NCBI GenBank assembly: GCA_001792895.1
Contig: MARA01000002.1
Coordinates: 1,116,001-1,180,000, forward strand
DNA: 64,000 nucleotides
Source of the DNA: Lentinus brumalis
Taxonomy: Eukaryota; Basidiomycota; Agaricomycetes; Polyporales; Polyporaceae
Direction: 5' to 3'
Shown here in pieces: positions 1 to 12,300 of this stretch. Every line of letters starts with the position of its first letter. Positions within the stretch are counted from its first letter, which is position 1. The position numbers were made by a program, and so were the translations under genes. The notes under the pieces were generated by a model. It did not search any database. It was not told where the DNA came from and saw nothing but the letters and a program-made list of their open reading frames with translations.

Positions 1-1253
1 CGCCCAGCAGCACCCACCCGCGCGTCGAAGCGCGAGCTCGAGAAGGAGCAGGAGCAGGAGCCTGCACCGGGGCCGCAGTGACGTCGGCGAGGTCCTCGCC
101 CGCCATACGTCGGTGCGGGACGCGGAGGAGCTCGCGTCGATTGACCGGCCCCCAAGCGAGGCGGAGAAGATCCCCCCGTCCAAGACATACCGTCCGCTGT
201 CGTTCCCGGTGCTCGCGCTGCTCATGCCCGCGTCGATATTTGGCGTCCTCGCGCGTCTGGGGCTGCAAGCGATCACGACGTATGACGGCCGGAGTATCTT
301 CCCCTTGGCTTGGGTGCAGGCCGCGGGGTGTCTGATCATGGGTTTCGCGCTTGGTCTGAAGGAGCCCTTCGGTCAGTTGTGAGTGGCTGCATTTGATAGC
401 TTCAATCGAAGTTGATTGCGAACATCCTGCCATGTTGCAGCTATGGGCCTCTATACACCGCCGTCACGACCGGATTCTGCGGCTCGTTAACCACTTTCTC
501 CGGGTGGCAACTCGACATATTCGAGTCGTGGATCAACGGCACAGCTTCTCACCGAGACTGGTTCCGAGACGTAAGTTATTGAGACAACGTCTTCCTGTGG
601 CATCGCGAGCTGACCTTCGCATGTTCGTGCAGGCGATAGACGGCATCGGCAAGACCGTCTTCACTCTCGCCATCTCTCTCTCCGCCGTCTCCTTCGGCGC
701 ACACCTCGCCACCCTAGTTGCACCCTTTCTCCCCACCCTGCGCACCCCACCCCGGCGCATCCGCTACACCCTCTCCGCCCTCGGCGTTCTCATCTACGCC
801 GCCGCATACCCCGCCTACTTCGAGCTCCCGGCGCGCTACCGCCACGAAGTGACCGCCGCGCTGCTCTTCTCCTTCCCCGGCACGCTCTCGCGCTACCTCC
901 TCTCCATCTTCCTCAACCCGCGCCTCAAGCTCTTCCCGCTCGGCACGTTCGCCGCGAACACCCTGGGCACCGCGCTTCTCGGCACGTTCCAGGTCCTGCA
1001 GACCATCCAGCACCCTGCGCCGCTCAGCGCGAACGCCTGTGGGGTGTTGAGGGGGCTTTCTGACGGGTTCTGTGGCTGCCTGACGACCGTCAGCACCTTC
1101 GCCGCCGAGGTTGATGCACTCGACGGGCGGCGCGCCTGGATATACGTGTCGCTGAGTTGGCTGGTGAGCCAGCTGCTTCTCGCTGTGATCCTTGGGCCTT
1201 CGATTGGCGCAGGACATGTCAGTAGGCAGTCCACATGTAGATACGACTTCTGA
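1..1253 (+). CDS. FEX1: Fluoride ion exporter, two-domain CrcB/FEX type (5' partial)
   Basis: Exports toxic fluoride across the plasma membrane. Three exons are visible: open from the left edge to 378, 441-570 and 633-1253, with introns 379-440 (GTGAGT...CAG) and 571-632 (GTAAGT...CAG). The polar N-terminal part runs off the window, so the start is not seen. Two CrcB repeats in one chain are visible. The first carries TTGFCGSLTTFSGW across the first splice, the second carries NTLGTALLG and SDGFCGCLTTVSTF. Each repeat has the glycine-rich stretch and the TTFS/TTVS motif typical of the pore. About eight hydrophobic helices can be drawn. Eukaryotic FEX proteins are fused two-repeat chains, unlike the bacterial Fluc dimer, and this matches. 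It converges with the minus-strand gene downstream. Confidence 0.9.
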
Positions 1254-2231
1254 TGATACCCTCGCACAACAAGGATGCATGATCTTCCATCTCTCGTACA
1301 AGACTTCACAAGATTGCTCAGCCTCCTCCAACTGTTCTGTTCGATGTGAACACTTGATCCGTACACAGCACGCGTGATATTCGTTTTGGAAGTTTATTCT
1401 TTGACTCTTCGGAAACATGGTGTGATAGGTCCAGTATACTACAAGTCGAGTTAACTACAGTGACGGTCCCCGAGCCCGTGCGATCAGGAGCCGGTCCAAG
1501 CCTTTTCTGCCTCTTCCCGAAGGCGCAGGAACAACAGAACAAGAGTAACGGAGTATGGACAGCGCGAACACTGGCAGAAGCCGAGTAACCAGGAAAACAA
1601 CCCCAGACACGCAGTATGCAATATGAAGAGTATTGACAACGAAAGGAACTAGTATGCAAACGAATGGGAAGGGGCAGGAACGGACGGACGAGGCGCACGG
1701 TGGCGGGGCTCGGGCCTATGTGTGTATGGAGTGTCTGCAGTGCAGCAGAAGCGGAGCAGTGTCATGGTCGGATAAATATAACACCAAGAGGGAGCACTGT
1801 ATGGGCGAATTAGGATATATGCAGAGAATGCTTGGGAATGTATGGTAGCAGGGTACCACGAGCGTGGCCAGGATTCAGGAAAAGCAAGTGCGAACGTGAA
1901 GAGACGATGACGCAGGTGGCAATGATAGCGGGGCTGCCGTTGACAGTAGCTTGCGCGGTGTAAGGTCCAGACCTCAGGAAAGCAGTTGTTTGGTCGTCTA
2001 GCGTGTCATTAGGGTAGAGTCGTCATTAGGTCGAGTCGTGAGCATGCCGTGGGTAGCACACTGCTACGATGCGTAACGTGTGGCGCGGGATATCTATGTG
2101 CAAGAAAGCAGGAATGATGGGTTGCGATAAGTGCAGGCAGACCAAGCAGTTCGGGGGCCGACGCGACAGCATGGTGGTAGTCGGACGAGGACGGCGAGCG
2201 AACCCGGGAGATAGGAGATCGACGGCCATGT
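1254..2231. other. Convergent intergenic region, no gene seen
   Basis: This is the 3'-to-3' space between the fluoride exporter and the TVP38-type gene. It is AT-richer than its flanks. Short overlapping frames exist on both strands but none shows a domain or a plausible splice chain. It probably holds both 3' UTRs. Confidence 0.6.
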
Positions 2232-3763
2232 TCAGAGGGGAAGGCTCTCCTTCTCCCGAATGAGCGTCTCCAATTCCTTCTGCGCTGCCGACGGTGTACG
2301 TGTTCGCGATGACGAACGCATGCGGCTTTGCCACTCCTTGACCCACGCCCACCGCGTCGCCCGCTCCTCTGCTGTGGCGACCGCCACCTCCACTGGCGTT
2401 TGCTGGGAGAGCCAGGCCCGCAGGTGGTTCCTTCCGAGTATGGGCGCGAGGGAGAGGAAGGACAGAAGGGCGAGCTTTGTGACAATCTCGGGTGACGTCA
2501 GGATGGACTGCACCGACTGCGACGTTGGACGCGGGTTAGTCGCCAAGGTTTGCAGAATGTCACCAATTTGGCAAGTGACTGTCGTCCACGGTAATGAGCC
2601 TATCAAGGCACCGAGGAAACAATCCCACACCGCGACTCCACAGACACCGCACGCGATGTTGATCCCCGACCATGGGACGACTCCAATGAGTCGGAGTATC
2701 GACAAGCGCACCCATGGTGCGGTAGTCTCGGCCTTTGAGTCGTCTCCCTCAAGCACAGAGCGCGTCATTTCGAGCGGACGAGGCATGAGGCGGGTCAGGA
2801 ACGGCCCAAGCGGAGCCGCCAAAACGCTGGCTGACAGCGACCCCAACGTCGTGAGCAACGTGAGGAGAAGGACCGCGAGAGCCGGAGGAAAGAGTGCTCC
2901 CGACAACACGTTCTAAGTGACACGAGCGGTGTCAGCGTGAACGCATAACGGGTAGCACGATGTACTCACAGCCAACACGCTCCCAGGTACTGACCAACTG
3001 TGCATCCAGATGGTGACTACGGAGATGACAGCTATGACATGGGCGATGGACAGAGGGCCACTCTGTGTATAGCCATGGAGCTCTCTTCCGAGCTGCGCAA
3101 GATCGGGGAGAGTCCGCGGCCAGGACATAGTGATGGGAAGTGTTGACATGCATAGCGCGACAAGCGCAGTCGATAATGGGAAGAGGATGAGCACGAAAAG
3201 CACCGGGGAATGCACCTATGGAAGGCGAACAACGCGACCGGGGAGTGAATGAGAGTGCGATCACGCGAAGGACGCGAGAGAACACGTACTGATGGATGGC
3301 CTTCCCACAGGCTGCCCTTCGCCTTGGGCTGCGGCTTCTCCGTGAACAAGTCGTCCCCAAAGTACGAACTCGATGGGGACGCGGACAAGGGAAGGATGGA
3401 CGAGTCGTCTGTGCTCGCACGACTGTGTGAGGACGGTGTTGACGCTGATGAGGGGAAAGTATGGTCTGACGACAGGTGCATCGACTGGACCCATCTGGAG
3501 AACATGGAGGCAAGTTGAGACTGTGGCGTCGGGGTGTCGCGCAGTGGCGGAATGGAGAGGGAGAGGGCCGGGAGGGCCTTCGCGTGGGGCGTCGGGGGCA
3601 TGGACGAGGAGGGGTCTGAGGGCGTCGGGGGGATGGCTACGAGGGAGGAGGAGCGACGGCGACCGAGGGTAGCAAGGGTCAGCGGGGGGCGGACATTTGT
3701 GGAGGACGCGCGGTGTCTGCTGGGCGGAAGAGCGGGCGGGCAGAGGGAGGCGGACATGGCCAT
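2232..3763 (-). CDS. TVP38/TMEM64-type (VTT/DedA superfamily) membrane protein
   Basis: Predicted polytopic membrane protein of the late-Golgi TVP38 family, whose VTT domain is linked to lipid scrambling and vesicle traffic. Exons by descending coordinate are 3763-3290, 2970-3215 and 2232-2912. The sum is 1401 nt, or 466 aa. The first ~150 residues are a Ser/Pro-rich cytosolic tail. The VTT core follows: a helix LFVLILFPLSTALVAL, then SVPGSVLANVLSGALFPP split exactly at the second splice, and later LIGVVPWSGINIACG, which is the family's proline/glycine re-entrant motif. The C-terminal ~50 residues are charged. Start chosen at 3763 (MAMSAS) because the frame upstream lacks conserved sequence. 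Introns start GTACGT and GTGAGT. Confidence 0.8.
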
Positions 3764-4797
3764 AAAGCAGAGGAGGAAGGGAGCCCGGGCGCGAGGCTGA
3801 CTGGCCTCAAATACATAGGAGCGCCCGGTCTCAACGCCTTCTTTGATTTTTCTGTTCTGCCCTCTAAGCGGCATCACCACTCGTGTCGGCCCGTGCCGGC
3901 GAGCGCACACGGCTTACGTCCACACGCTTGCAAACCTCCCCCATTCCGACCCCCGTCGCAGCCAAGCCCAGTCCGACCCCGACTGTGCTTGCGCCTCGCC
4001 TCTGGGCCGCAGCAAACCTCTGTCTCTCGCGCACTGGACGCCAGGTGCCCCAGTACTTCCCCAAGCTTCCATGCTGTATGTAGACACCCACTGTGTTTCA
4101 GGAATCGAGAAGCCGATCCTCTTGTCACTTGTGCGTCTCGGCACGCTTGCGAATCCTGTCCCTTCCGATAGCGTCCGACGCTCGTCATGGGCTGCACGCG
4201 ATCGCAGCTGCATAAGCCGGGGAATCGCTCAACGACGTACATACCCGGCATAGACGACTACGTCCCCTTTGTGGTAATGGGCACAGCCGTCTTCGTCGGG
4301 GTTAGTAACCACGAGGCTCCACGAGCGATGGAAGAATGCTACCGCTGACAGATAGAATATTACGGAGCACCACGGCCTCGGTCTGTCGGTCTCGGGCGTA
4401 CAGTACGGTCTCAGGCGCACACGAGTCAGACAGACTGCATCGATGTCATCGGCACATCGACGAAACATGTTGAAGCAACGGACCCCTAGCCATTGCCACA
4501 GGACCGGTTCGAATACTCATCTCGAAGGGGAGCTTTGACGAGACAACGGAGCCAAAACCCATATGAATGTCATGAAGCAGCGGGTACGTCCAGTTGCTCA
4601 AGGAGATTCGGGCGGCCGACGTGCAAAAAGCCGCGGATGAAAGGATGCGCGCATGGGGTCCGGCATTGTATAGTATCGCATAGAGTTACAACGAATGGCA
4701 TAGCATCATGAAGTCGACGAGCCCGATATGCCCTGGCAAAGTGCAGCGCGGTGTGCGGAGCGGGTGGTGGAGGTGTTCTGCCCTGCACGCCGTCCTT
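3764..4797. other. Intergenic region, no supported gene
   Basis: This lies between the 5' end of the TVP38-type gene and the 3' end of the eL36 gene. Several overlapping frames of 60-150 codons exist on both strands, but their overlap in all phases and lack of motifs suggest GC-driven chance frames. It must hold the TVP38-type promoter and the eL36 3' UTR. Confidence 0.55.
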
Positions 4798-5308
4798 TTA
4801 GTGCGCCCTCCTGCTCTCCTGGATGATGTTGCCGAGCTCCTCGAGCTTGCGCTTGGAGCGGAGGAGCGTGCCCAGCTGAAGTACGCAAAATGGGTGCATG
4901 AGCATACGGTCGTCCCCCACAAACACAGATCGCTGGCACTCACCCGCTTCTTCGTCAGCTTCCTCGCCTTCTTATCCTACAAGCCCGGCCAGACGCCTTT
5001 TAATCGCCTTGAAGATGAGTGAGCCTGAATGCAAACGCACCTTCGAGTTCCTCAACAGCTCCATAACCCGACGCTCGTAAGGCGAGAAACCAACGACCTC
5101 CCGGACAACAGAGCGCACGAACTTGGTGCGCGAGGACTGGATGCCCTTCCGCTGGCTGGGGCGGACCGCCTTAGGGATGGGAGTCGTGGGGTGGCCCTTG
5201 TTGAGACCGTGACGGAGGTCTAGCAGAATCGCATGCAACATCATGCAAAGCAATCGTCAGGAGCATTCAGACAGTCATTCTGCATGGATACTCACTGCTG
5301 CGGGCCAT
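4798..5308 (-). CDS. RPL36: 60S ribosomal protein eL36
   Basis: Component of the large ribosomal subunit near the exit tunnel. Four exons: 5296-5308, 5041-5219, 4944-4976 and 4798-4875 (303 nt, 100 aa). A tiny first exon encodes MARS and is followed by a GTGAGT intron, a common arrangement in ribosomal protein genes. Conserved stretches [56 protein letters not shown] and the C-terminal ESRRAH match eL36 end to end in order and length. All splice phases close without a shift. Confidence is very high. Confidence 0.97.
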
Positions 5309-5611
5309 TTTCTTGAAGTCTTGACGCTGCTGGTTGCTGTATGGGCTGTCGGGGACGATACACTTCTGGTGTCACACGTGACATCAGACGAGTGGCTGGC
5401 CCTGCTGTATAGTTCCACGCTCAATCGGGACATGATATTCCCACGGGCGTTTGGGACATGAGACTACTTCTTATCTACTACCTAGTAGTGTACTTCGCGG
5501 GAATAAAGGAATGCTCTACCAAGCGACCATGAGCAAAGGAGGAAATGTGTACAGTCGTCGAACAAGGTATGTTCAGTAAATGAGGATATAATAAGTCAAA
5601 GATATGGTCCA

Positions 5612-7225
5612 TCAACAGACCTGCGCTCTAGCACTGGCACCCCTCGGGATCCACTGGCGCACAACGCGCAGCTTTCCACCCGATGGAGGGACAGAAAGGG
5701 CAGCACACTTCGTAGCTGCATCATCGCGAGGTGTCTGCGGGGGTCCGGTAGACGCCGGCGAATCTGGAGGGTTGGTGGGCGTTGGCGACCGCAGAGCAGA
5801 GAACGAGGTCGACACACTCCGTCCCTGCATGACAGAGTCGTTCGCTTCCTCCTCTTCCTCTTCCTCCTCCTCGTCATCGTCATCCTGAGCATCCTGAAAT
5901 GTAGTCAATGAGCGTGCGTTAGCAGTGAGGTTTGGTGATAGACTTACAGGATCGAAGTCCTCCATCGGCCGATCCTCGTCTATTTGTTCTTCGTCATCTT
6001 CGTAGTGGTCGTTATCGTCTATCCACCGTCCTCGCCAGTCGACCAGATCCAGCTCATCTGGGTTCTCAGGACGAAGCCTCATCCACTGCATTCGCGGGCC
6101 GCACTTCGCCCTCTCGCTGACTCGGAACCCGTAGATCTTCGGGACGTAGACCTTGCCCGCGGCGCGCTTCTGTCCGCCATATGGGTTCGGGTTGACGAAC
6201 GCAGGCTGGTTGGAGGATGAGCTCGCGGACGAGCGGGGTGATGTGGAGGAAGGCGAAGCAGGTTTCCAGAAGGGCGCGGGAGCGAGCTCCCGGTAGCTCT
6301 GGAAGAACAGGTGTGCGAATGTAGTTCCAAAGAACGCGCCTAGAAGACCGAAGTTAGCTTTTCAATGGACAGATTATCGTACCCCACACGTACCGTCGAC
6401 GCCCTGGAACCTACTGCTGGGCGGTGTATAGATATCGTTACAGTTTGGGCAGAAGAGTTTGACGGTGTCCGTTCCGGGAAGATCGGAACGTCCACAGGGG
6501 ACAACGTTGCAACCATTGCAGTAGACGCGGGGGCAGGAGCCAAATACACCGGCCTCGTACTTGTCAACCTGAGGAAGAACGCGTCTATGAGCTGCGTCAA
6601 AAGGATGCACGGTCGTAAGGGCTCACCATTGCCTGCAAGCCAGCCCTGGTGAGGATGAAACGTTGATGGCAGAGTCCATACAGCAGTTCAGCAGAAGCCT
6701 CCACAATCGATACGTCGGGAATTTTGGATGTATCCTCATCTGGGGGATGGTGCGCGTTGAGAATATGTGTGCGGGTCTCAGAGCTGGTGGGACGTACCTG
6801 GCTCCATATCCAGAACCATCTCCATAGCCTCCTTCCAAAACGGCACCATCACATTTAGCCCAGTGAGGTTGAAGTCGTCTTCGATGAACTCTTCAGCGAC
6901 CTCGCAGAAGTACTCGTGTCCTGGAAGAGAGCAGAACCAGCTGATCCATGTCAGCGTCGAAGTAGGGGTCGAGGAGCCTAGACAACACGCGGCGGTTCAC
7001 AGATAGATTGCGAAGAGGAGCCCAAGACAGAGCCAATCAAAAGAAACTTGTACGTTAGAGTCGGAGTGGGTTCGATAACGGGCGTGTATACGCACTGTAG
7101 CCCTCCTCCTGATCTACAGCGTCCTCCATCTCCTCGTCGCCTTCGCCGGTGGCGCTGATCGCCTCTTCATCCTGTAGGGATTGCTCGCCCTGAGGTAATG
7201 TGTGGTAGTCGTTCCTGCGAGACAT
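5612..7225 (-). CDS. CKB1: Casein kinase II regulatory (beta) subunit
   Basis: Regulatory subunit of the CK2 Ser/Thr kinase tetramer. Six exons: 7096-7225, 6798-6977, 6627-6739, 6394-6568, 5948-6339 and 5612-5893 (1272 nt, 423 aa); every phase closes. The core begins with TWISWFCSLPGHEYFCEV, then an acidic groove, EDTSKIPDVSIVEASAELLY and YGLCHQRFILT. The zinc ribbon is CPRVYCNGC ... LFCPNC, and its four cysteines form the dimer interface. IYTPPSSRFQGVDGAFFGTT and GFRVSERAK follow. The ~130-residue C-terminal tail is longer than in animals and contains poly-Glu/Asp and Ser/Pro-rich segments. The N-terminal 40 residues are acidic. Of the two fungal beta subunits (CKB1/CKB2 in yeast) I cannot say which is the orthologue. 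Confidence 0.95.
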
Positions 7226-7687
7226 GGAAATGGTGCAGCCAGAGCCAGATGAGGAGAGTGGACGAACGAACGTCGTCGTTGCGATTCGAAGTGCATGGAC
7301 GCCACGAGGTTGAAGCGCGTCTACCCATATATGGTAATCAAAGTCATAGCCGAAAACCACACCGGTACGGGATGACTCCCTGGCACGATAACCCACTCAC
7401 TCTGCAGCAACCTGACCGGGTCATCGTATTTTCTAACATGTCATCCGTGGAACTATATGATGAACATCATACTAGTGAAATAGTGAATATGGAAGGTAAG
7501 TAGTATACGATTGGCAGAGATCAGGATCATAACTGGAATACAGTATACGTAAGGCGAGATCGTGTAAGGTATAGAAATTGAGAGATATCGTGCTAGTGCG
7601 TCCTATCCAGTGCTTATGTCGCGGTATACTTGTACAGTATGGCAGAGTATTGGGTATTCATACGAAGGTACCGGTGGCTCAAACCTG
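7226..7687. other. Intergenic region, no gene seen
   Basis: Space between the CK2 beta start and the BTB gene stop, both on the minus strand. It is AT-richer than the coding DNA. It must contain the CK2 beta promoter. I see no conserved reading frame. Confidence 0.6.
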
Positions 7688-8583
7688 CTACGCCGGCGTA
7701 GAGGAAGGATCAGGGAGAGGCAGTCCAAACACGCGCTCGATGATAGAGCCAAGTGCTTTGTCCCCCTTCACGCTAAATCCGCCCTTGCAGAACTGGCAGG
7801 CACCCTCCTTATGCACGAGGTCCCTGGCTTGGGCGATCTTCACGGACATGGCTAGGCCGAGCTCCTCCGCCTCTTCTAGAGATAGCGACTTCGGTCGTGA
7901 GATGATCTCCATATAGGTCGGAATGAGCTCGTTGAGAGGCAGGTTATAGCGGGTCCAGAAGAGGAGCTTGTAGACCGGGCGGATGTACGAGGATCGCAAC
8001 TGTGCGAGAGCGCACTCGCGGAGGTAGTCTATTTGCCAGCGGTCGGCCTGCTCGAAGATGGACATCCACTCATCGACAGTTGCTATCGGGCAGTCTGCGA
8101 GCACTCTAGAAGCACATGTGGTTAGTGGGGGGAGGGTTAGGGCCACGGACGACATACGGAGGGTAGAGGAGCCGCAATAGTCGCGTAAAGTTGGTAGCCT
8201 GAATGCCAAACAAGACTATGGGATTGTCTTGGGAGACACCCTCGGACGAATCGTGAGGTTGCGGGACTGTGAATAGCTCTCGGAAGACGGGCGAGTGTCT
8301 CTCCAGGAGCGACCGATGAAGTTTGTACTGGGTATCCTCGACCTAGAAAAATCAGTAAGCCACCGGACCGGGTGAGGCGGACCAAGCAACGCACACGTAT
8401 GATTACATTGCCGTCGTCGAAGTAAAAGTCACAGTGCTTCTGCACCTTAGCACCCTCCTGAGCGGGAGTGGCACGAGGCGATACTGTGGGGAGACTCTGC
8501 GTAGGTCGTGCGTTCGTCTTCTGAGCACCAAAGTGCGCCGCGTCGTGCGGAGTAGCCGGTGGTTCAGGGACTATTCCAGGCAT
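7688..8583 (-). CDS. BTB/POZ domain protein
   Basis: Three exons, 8395-8583, 8158-8342 and 7688-8105, give 792 nt and 263 aa with all phases closed. After a polar N-terminal ~45 residues comes a BTB fold: FYFDDGNVIIRVEDTQYKLHR, then SLLERHSPVFRELF and ATNFTRLLRLLYPP. The part after the fold (EQADRWQIDYLRECALAQL) resembles the BACK-like helix seen after the BTB fold in basidiomycete proteins. A short C-terminal CQFCKG has two cysteines. BTB proteins of this simple type are a large expanded family in Agaricomycetes; substrate-adaptor roles for Cullin-3 are known for the fold but nothing here proves that role. The start at 8583 is the ATG nearest the domain; the frame is open further upstream. 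Confidence 0.8.
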
Positions 8584-9305
8584 CGAATTAATGCCGTACT
8601 GCTGAGGGCGATGCTGGCGAGTGTGGTCGATGCTCGTTAGCGTGTCGTAGCCAATGGTGAGGTGGTGGTCAAAGCGATAGGCAGGGATGAGAGATCTAGC
8701 TCCCAAGAGACTGACCGAAGTGGCTCAACAAGGGTGCAGGAGGCAAGTTGTGGGCCGTGGCTAGGTGGAGACAAGCGAACGGAAACGGCTCCGTCGCCTA
8801 GAGTGACGAGTGACGCGAGGATCACGTGGACGCGTCGTACAACCGACGCGCCCTACGCGGCGCGCTTTGGCGTCTTTTGACTTGGGGGTGAGCGCGCTGC
8901 TCCGCACGCCCGGTCCGATTCCACAGCGGCTTATAACTTGCAAGCATCATTCTTCGATACTTATACTGTACTCTACTTCTCCTCTATGCTGGGAACAGCA
9001 TGAATCATCTGCTTAAGGACTGATTACAAGCAACACTTTGAGAGTCCCAAATTGTCTCCCAACTCTTCCGCCCTCACCTGAGCCCTCAATCATCAGCCTA
9101 GTATACGTAGGGGATGACAAGTCGAAAGAGAGCCAGCGCCCACTGTGCGGGATAACACGGAAAACTGACGGAGCACACCGGGTGTCCCGAATCATCACGT
9201 GACAACAGGCCAACCTCAAGGAGATGATAACCGATTCCATGTGGAATCGGAACTCTTTCCTCTCGACCACTACGTGCCCTTTGTCCACCGTTTGCACTGC
9301 CAGCC
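8584..9305. other. Divergent promoter region
   Basis: Shared upstream region of the BTB gene (-) and the coiled-coil gene (+). No supported gene. It ends in an AT-richer, pyrimidine-rich stretch before 9306. Confidence 0.5.
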
Positions 9306-12300
9306 ATGAACGGCAGTTTCTTGCGCAAGACGCTTTTCTCAACATCCGATCCTGGAGGCGAGAATCATCAAGCTCGTTTCGGGCCCTCTCCGTCAAACCC
9401 TTCCGGAGAAGATGGCACGGGGACGCATCCTGGACGCTATATGCAGTCATCTAGGGAACCCGTATTTCGCCATCAATCTCCGCAAGAACATCCAACCTCT
9501 GAGAATTACTCACCGCCTGCGAGCTCGACGTTCCTTGATCCTATCCAACGCGCTCGTCAATTCGAGTCCCAACGCAGGCGTCTTGGTGTTGAATCTAGGT
9601 TCTTGTCTCCGCAGGTGCATGACAGGGAAGATCGACATTCTGAGAAAGACGGCTCTGGTGCATTGCTTGTATCTCGCTCTGTCACCTCTCTCGGACAATC
9701 ACGGCGGACCAAGGCTGGCGTGAATGCTGCCCCCGATCGCTCGCCTCATGTCTCCGAGTATCCCAAGCTGCGACCATTCTCGCAAAGCAAGCCCGCAAAG
9801 AGTCTTCGACAACGCCTAGAACCAGGTAGCTGCGCGTCGAGGACTCTTGGCCAACGGGCTGACATACTATGGCAGAAGAATCTCATGAACCGCCGCCGTA
9901 CTTCTCCGTGCAACCTGCTAGTGACACTGCTCTTGGACCTGCCTATGCCGCACCGCACAACGACGACGTGACTCCTCGCCCTCAGTCAAGAAGCGTATCT
10001 GTTCTGAGCTCTGCCGGAAGACAAGAAGATGACATATCTGCCATCATGATGCGCGGCGCGACCGATCTGAGAAGTGCAAAGTTCGATATAGAGGAACAGG
10101 TGCGCTCCTCTGCTGTCGAGACTCTGTATATGCACGCATATAATGGCCCCAGCGTCGAGAAATCACGTTCCTGCACGAACAAGTAGAGTCTGTGCGGAAA
10201 GAGAAAGACGAGTTGGCTCAACGACTGAAGGCCGTCAAAGAAGCTGCCAAGCAGAGTTTGCAGTCCAGCTCTAAGAGGCGAGTTCACCTACACCTCTGAC
10301 GTACCCGCTTCCCGACCGCATATATGCTAGCCTAGAGACTTTGCGAGTCTCAGTCAATGATCTCAAGACCCAATCCGATACTTCGTTCACCGTGACGAAC
10401 GATGTACGCGCCTCTCTCGCGGATGTGCAAGAGCTGCGGGACACGATTTCGCACACGATCAAAAGTATGTCGAGCGCACTGGGCTGGTTACTCTACTCAC
10501 ATTCGGATGTACAGACATCGAACCTCACCTAGAACATGGTGAACGCTGGGAGAAGTCCGCCGAGATGAGAAGTCTCATGACCGAGCTCGAGCTCGAGTGT
10601 TCTAAAAGTACGCGATTCAGTGCAATTCATGTGCCCCCGGTTCGATTCGAGCGTTCGCAGGTCAACAGGTGGCGGACCTCCTACGTGATCGTTTGCAATC
10701 TGTCGGAGGGGAGTTGCTTGAAGCCAAGAGCCGGGTCACGGAACTCGAGGGCATACATGCGGAAGAACGGTCGACGCTCTGCAAATCAAGCGCTACCATC
10801 GCTAACATGAGTACGTTCCACGAGCTCGTCGTAAAGAACACCCTTAAACTCCAAGCTCTCAGCGGAAGAGATCTCTTCCATGGCAACTTGCTTGAAGAAA
10901 CAGCAAACAGATCTCCATGTTGCTCTCACCACTGCTGCCGATTATGAGGCAAAGTTCGTCTCTGCAAGGGAAAGGTGTGTCTTCATATGCTGTCGGAGAC
11001 GCTCTCATGACCCACGCCGTTACGCCCCTCCGTACAGGATCGAGGAACTTCGTGTGCATATCTCTGAGAAAAACGGTGAATTGGACTTGCTGAACACCGT
11101 TCGAACGGAGTAAGTCGTTCGATAACGCTTCGCCTACTTGTTCACTCACGGCTACACGAGGAATGAGAGACTCCAACGCGTCATCGAGGAGAAGGATAGT
11201 TGCATATCGTCATTGCGTGCTCTCCAGACAGAGTAGGTCACAAGTTCTCTTGGATCGATTATTGTTGCTCAGTATGCGATGCATAGGATCACTATACTCA
11301 AAGCGACCCTTACCGATAGGGAGATGGCTATCACCGGAATGGCAGCGCATGATGCGAGTAAGGATGCGCAGATTGTGGAGTGCACCTCGAGGTGGGGCGT
11401 AGTGCTGCGTTGCCTGATATGTGTTGTTAATATTGGTCGCAGGCTCGGACGTCTAGAGACAGACCTTGCGGAGGCCAACAAGGTCATCCAACGGTTGCAG
11501 GGCGATCTGGGCACGAGCACTGCCCGCGCGGAAGCAGCTTCGAGCGACAACGACAAGTTGATCAGCGAACGACAAGCGCTCCAGGAGAAGGTTCGGGAGT
11601 TGAGTCTCGCACTGAACGAGGCTCGTCGAGAGACAGAAGTCCGTGCCAGGGAGTAAGTTCCTCCTTTGTCACTTGCATCCACTTTCAATTCATCAACATC
11701 ATCAGGCTCGCACAAGCCCGTTCGCGCTGTCAGGTATTCATTCACTCCCGCAACGACAGTGGAACGAAGTGTTGATCGCAAACCCTCAGGCTCTCGAGGA
11801 ACGGTTCGAAGATCAATCTGTTACTCTCAGATTGACTCGAGAATCGGTCGGCGACGTTCAGGTGCGCCCCTTTCCCTGTTTGCAAGATTTCGGCCGCTCA
11901 TACTACAGCCTACACTCAGGAACGTTTACTAGCTGCAGAGACATCACACACGGTATGTCTGCCCAGTCTCTCGGGCTGCCCGCTAGGCTAACGACTATGT
12001 CAGAAAACCCTTGCCGAAGCTACGGCGAAGCTGGAACGCGAAATATCCGTCTTACAAGAGCAAAAGCTAGGCCTACAAGCTACTATGGAGGTCATGCAGG
12101 AAGCTCTTAGACGTGAGGAGGCTTCTTCGCGTGCCATGCAGGAGGAACAGTCGGGTAGGCTGAGACAGCAGGAGTCGATGTCTGTTGCACGCCTGGAGGC
12201 GGAGGCGAAGCGATCGGAACAACTGACCAGAGATCTCGAGGAAGCCCGAACCCGAACCAACTCAGCGGAGGAACGCATCAAGGGGCTCGATGAAGAGCTT

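Noticed and set aside
714..1418. Minus-strand 234-codon frame over the fluoride exporter
   Set aside because: Antisense shadow of the well-supported third exon; Glu/Arg/Gly-rich from reversed codons.
4490..4520. Possible tRNA B-box (GGTTCGAATAC) near 4505
   Set aside because: One base off consensus, no matching A-box or acceptor stem found at the right distance on either strand.
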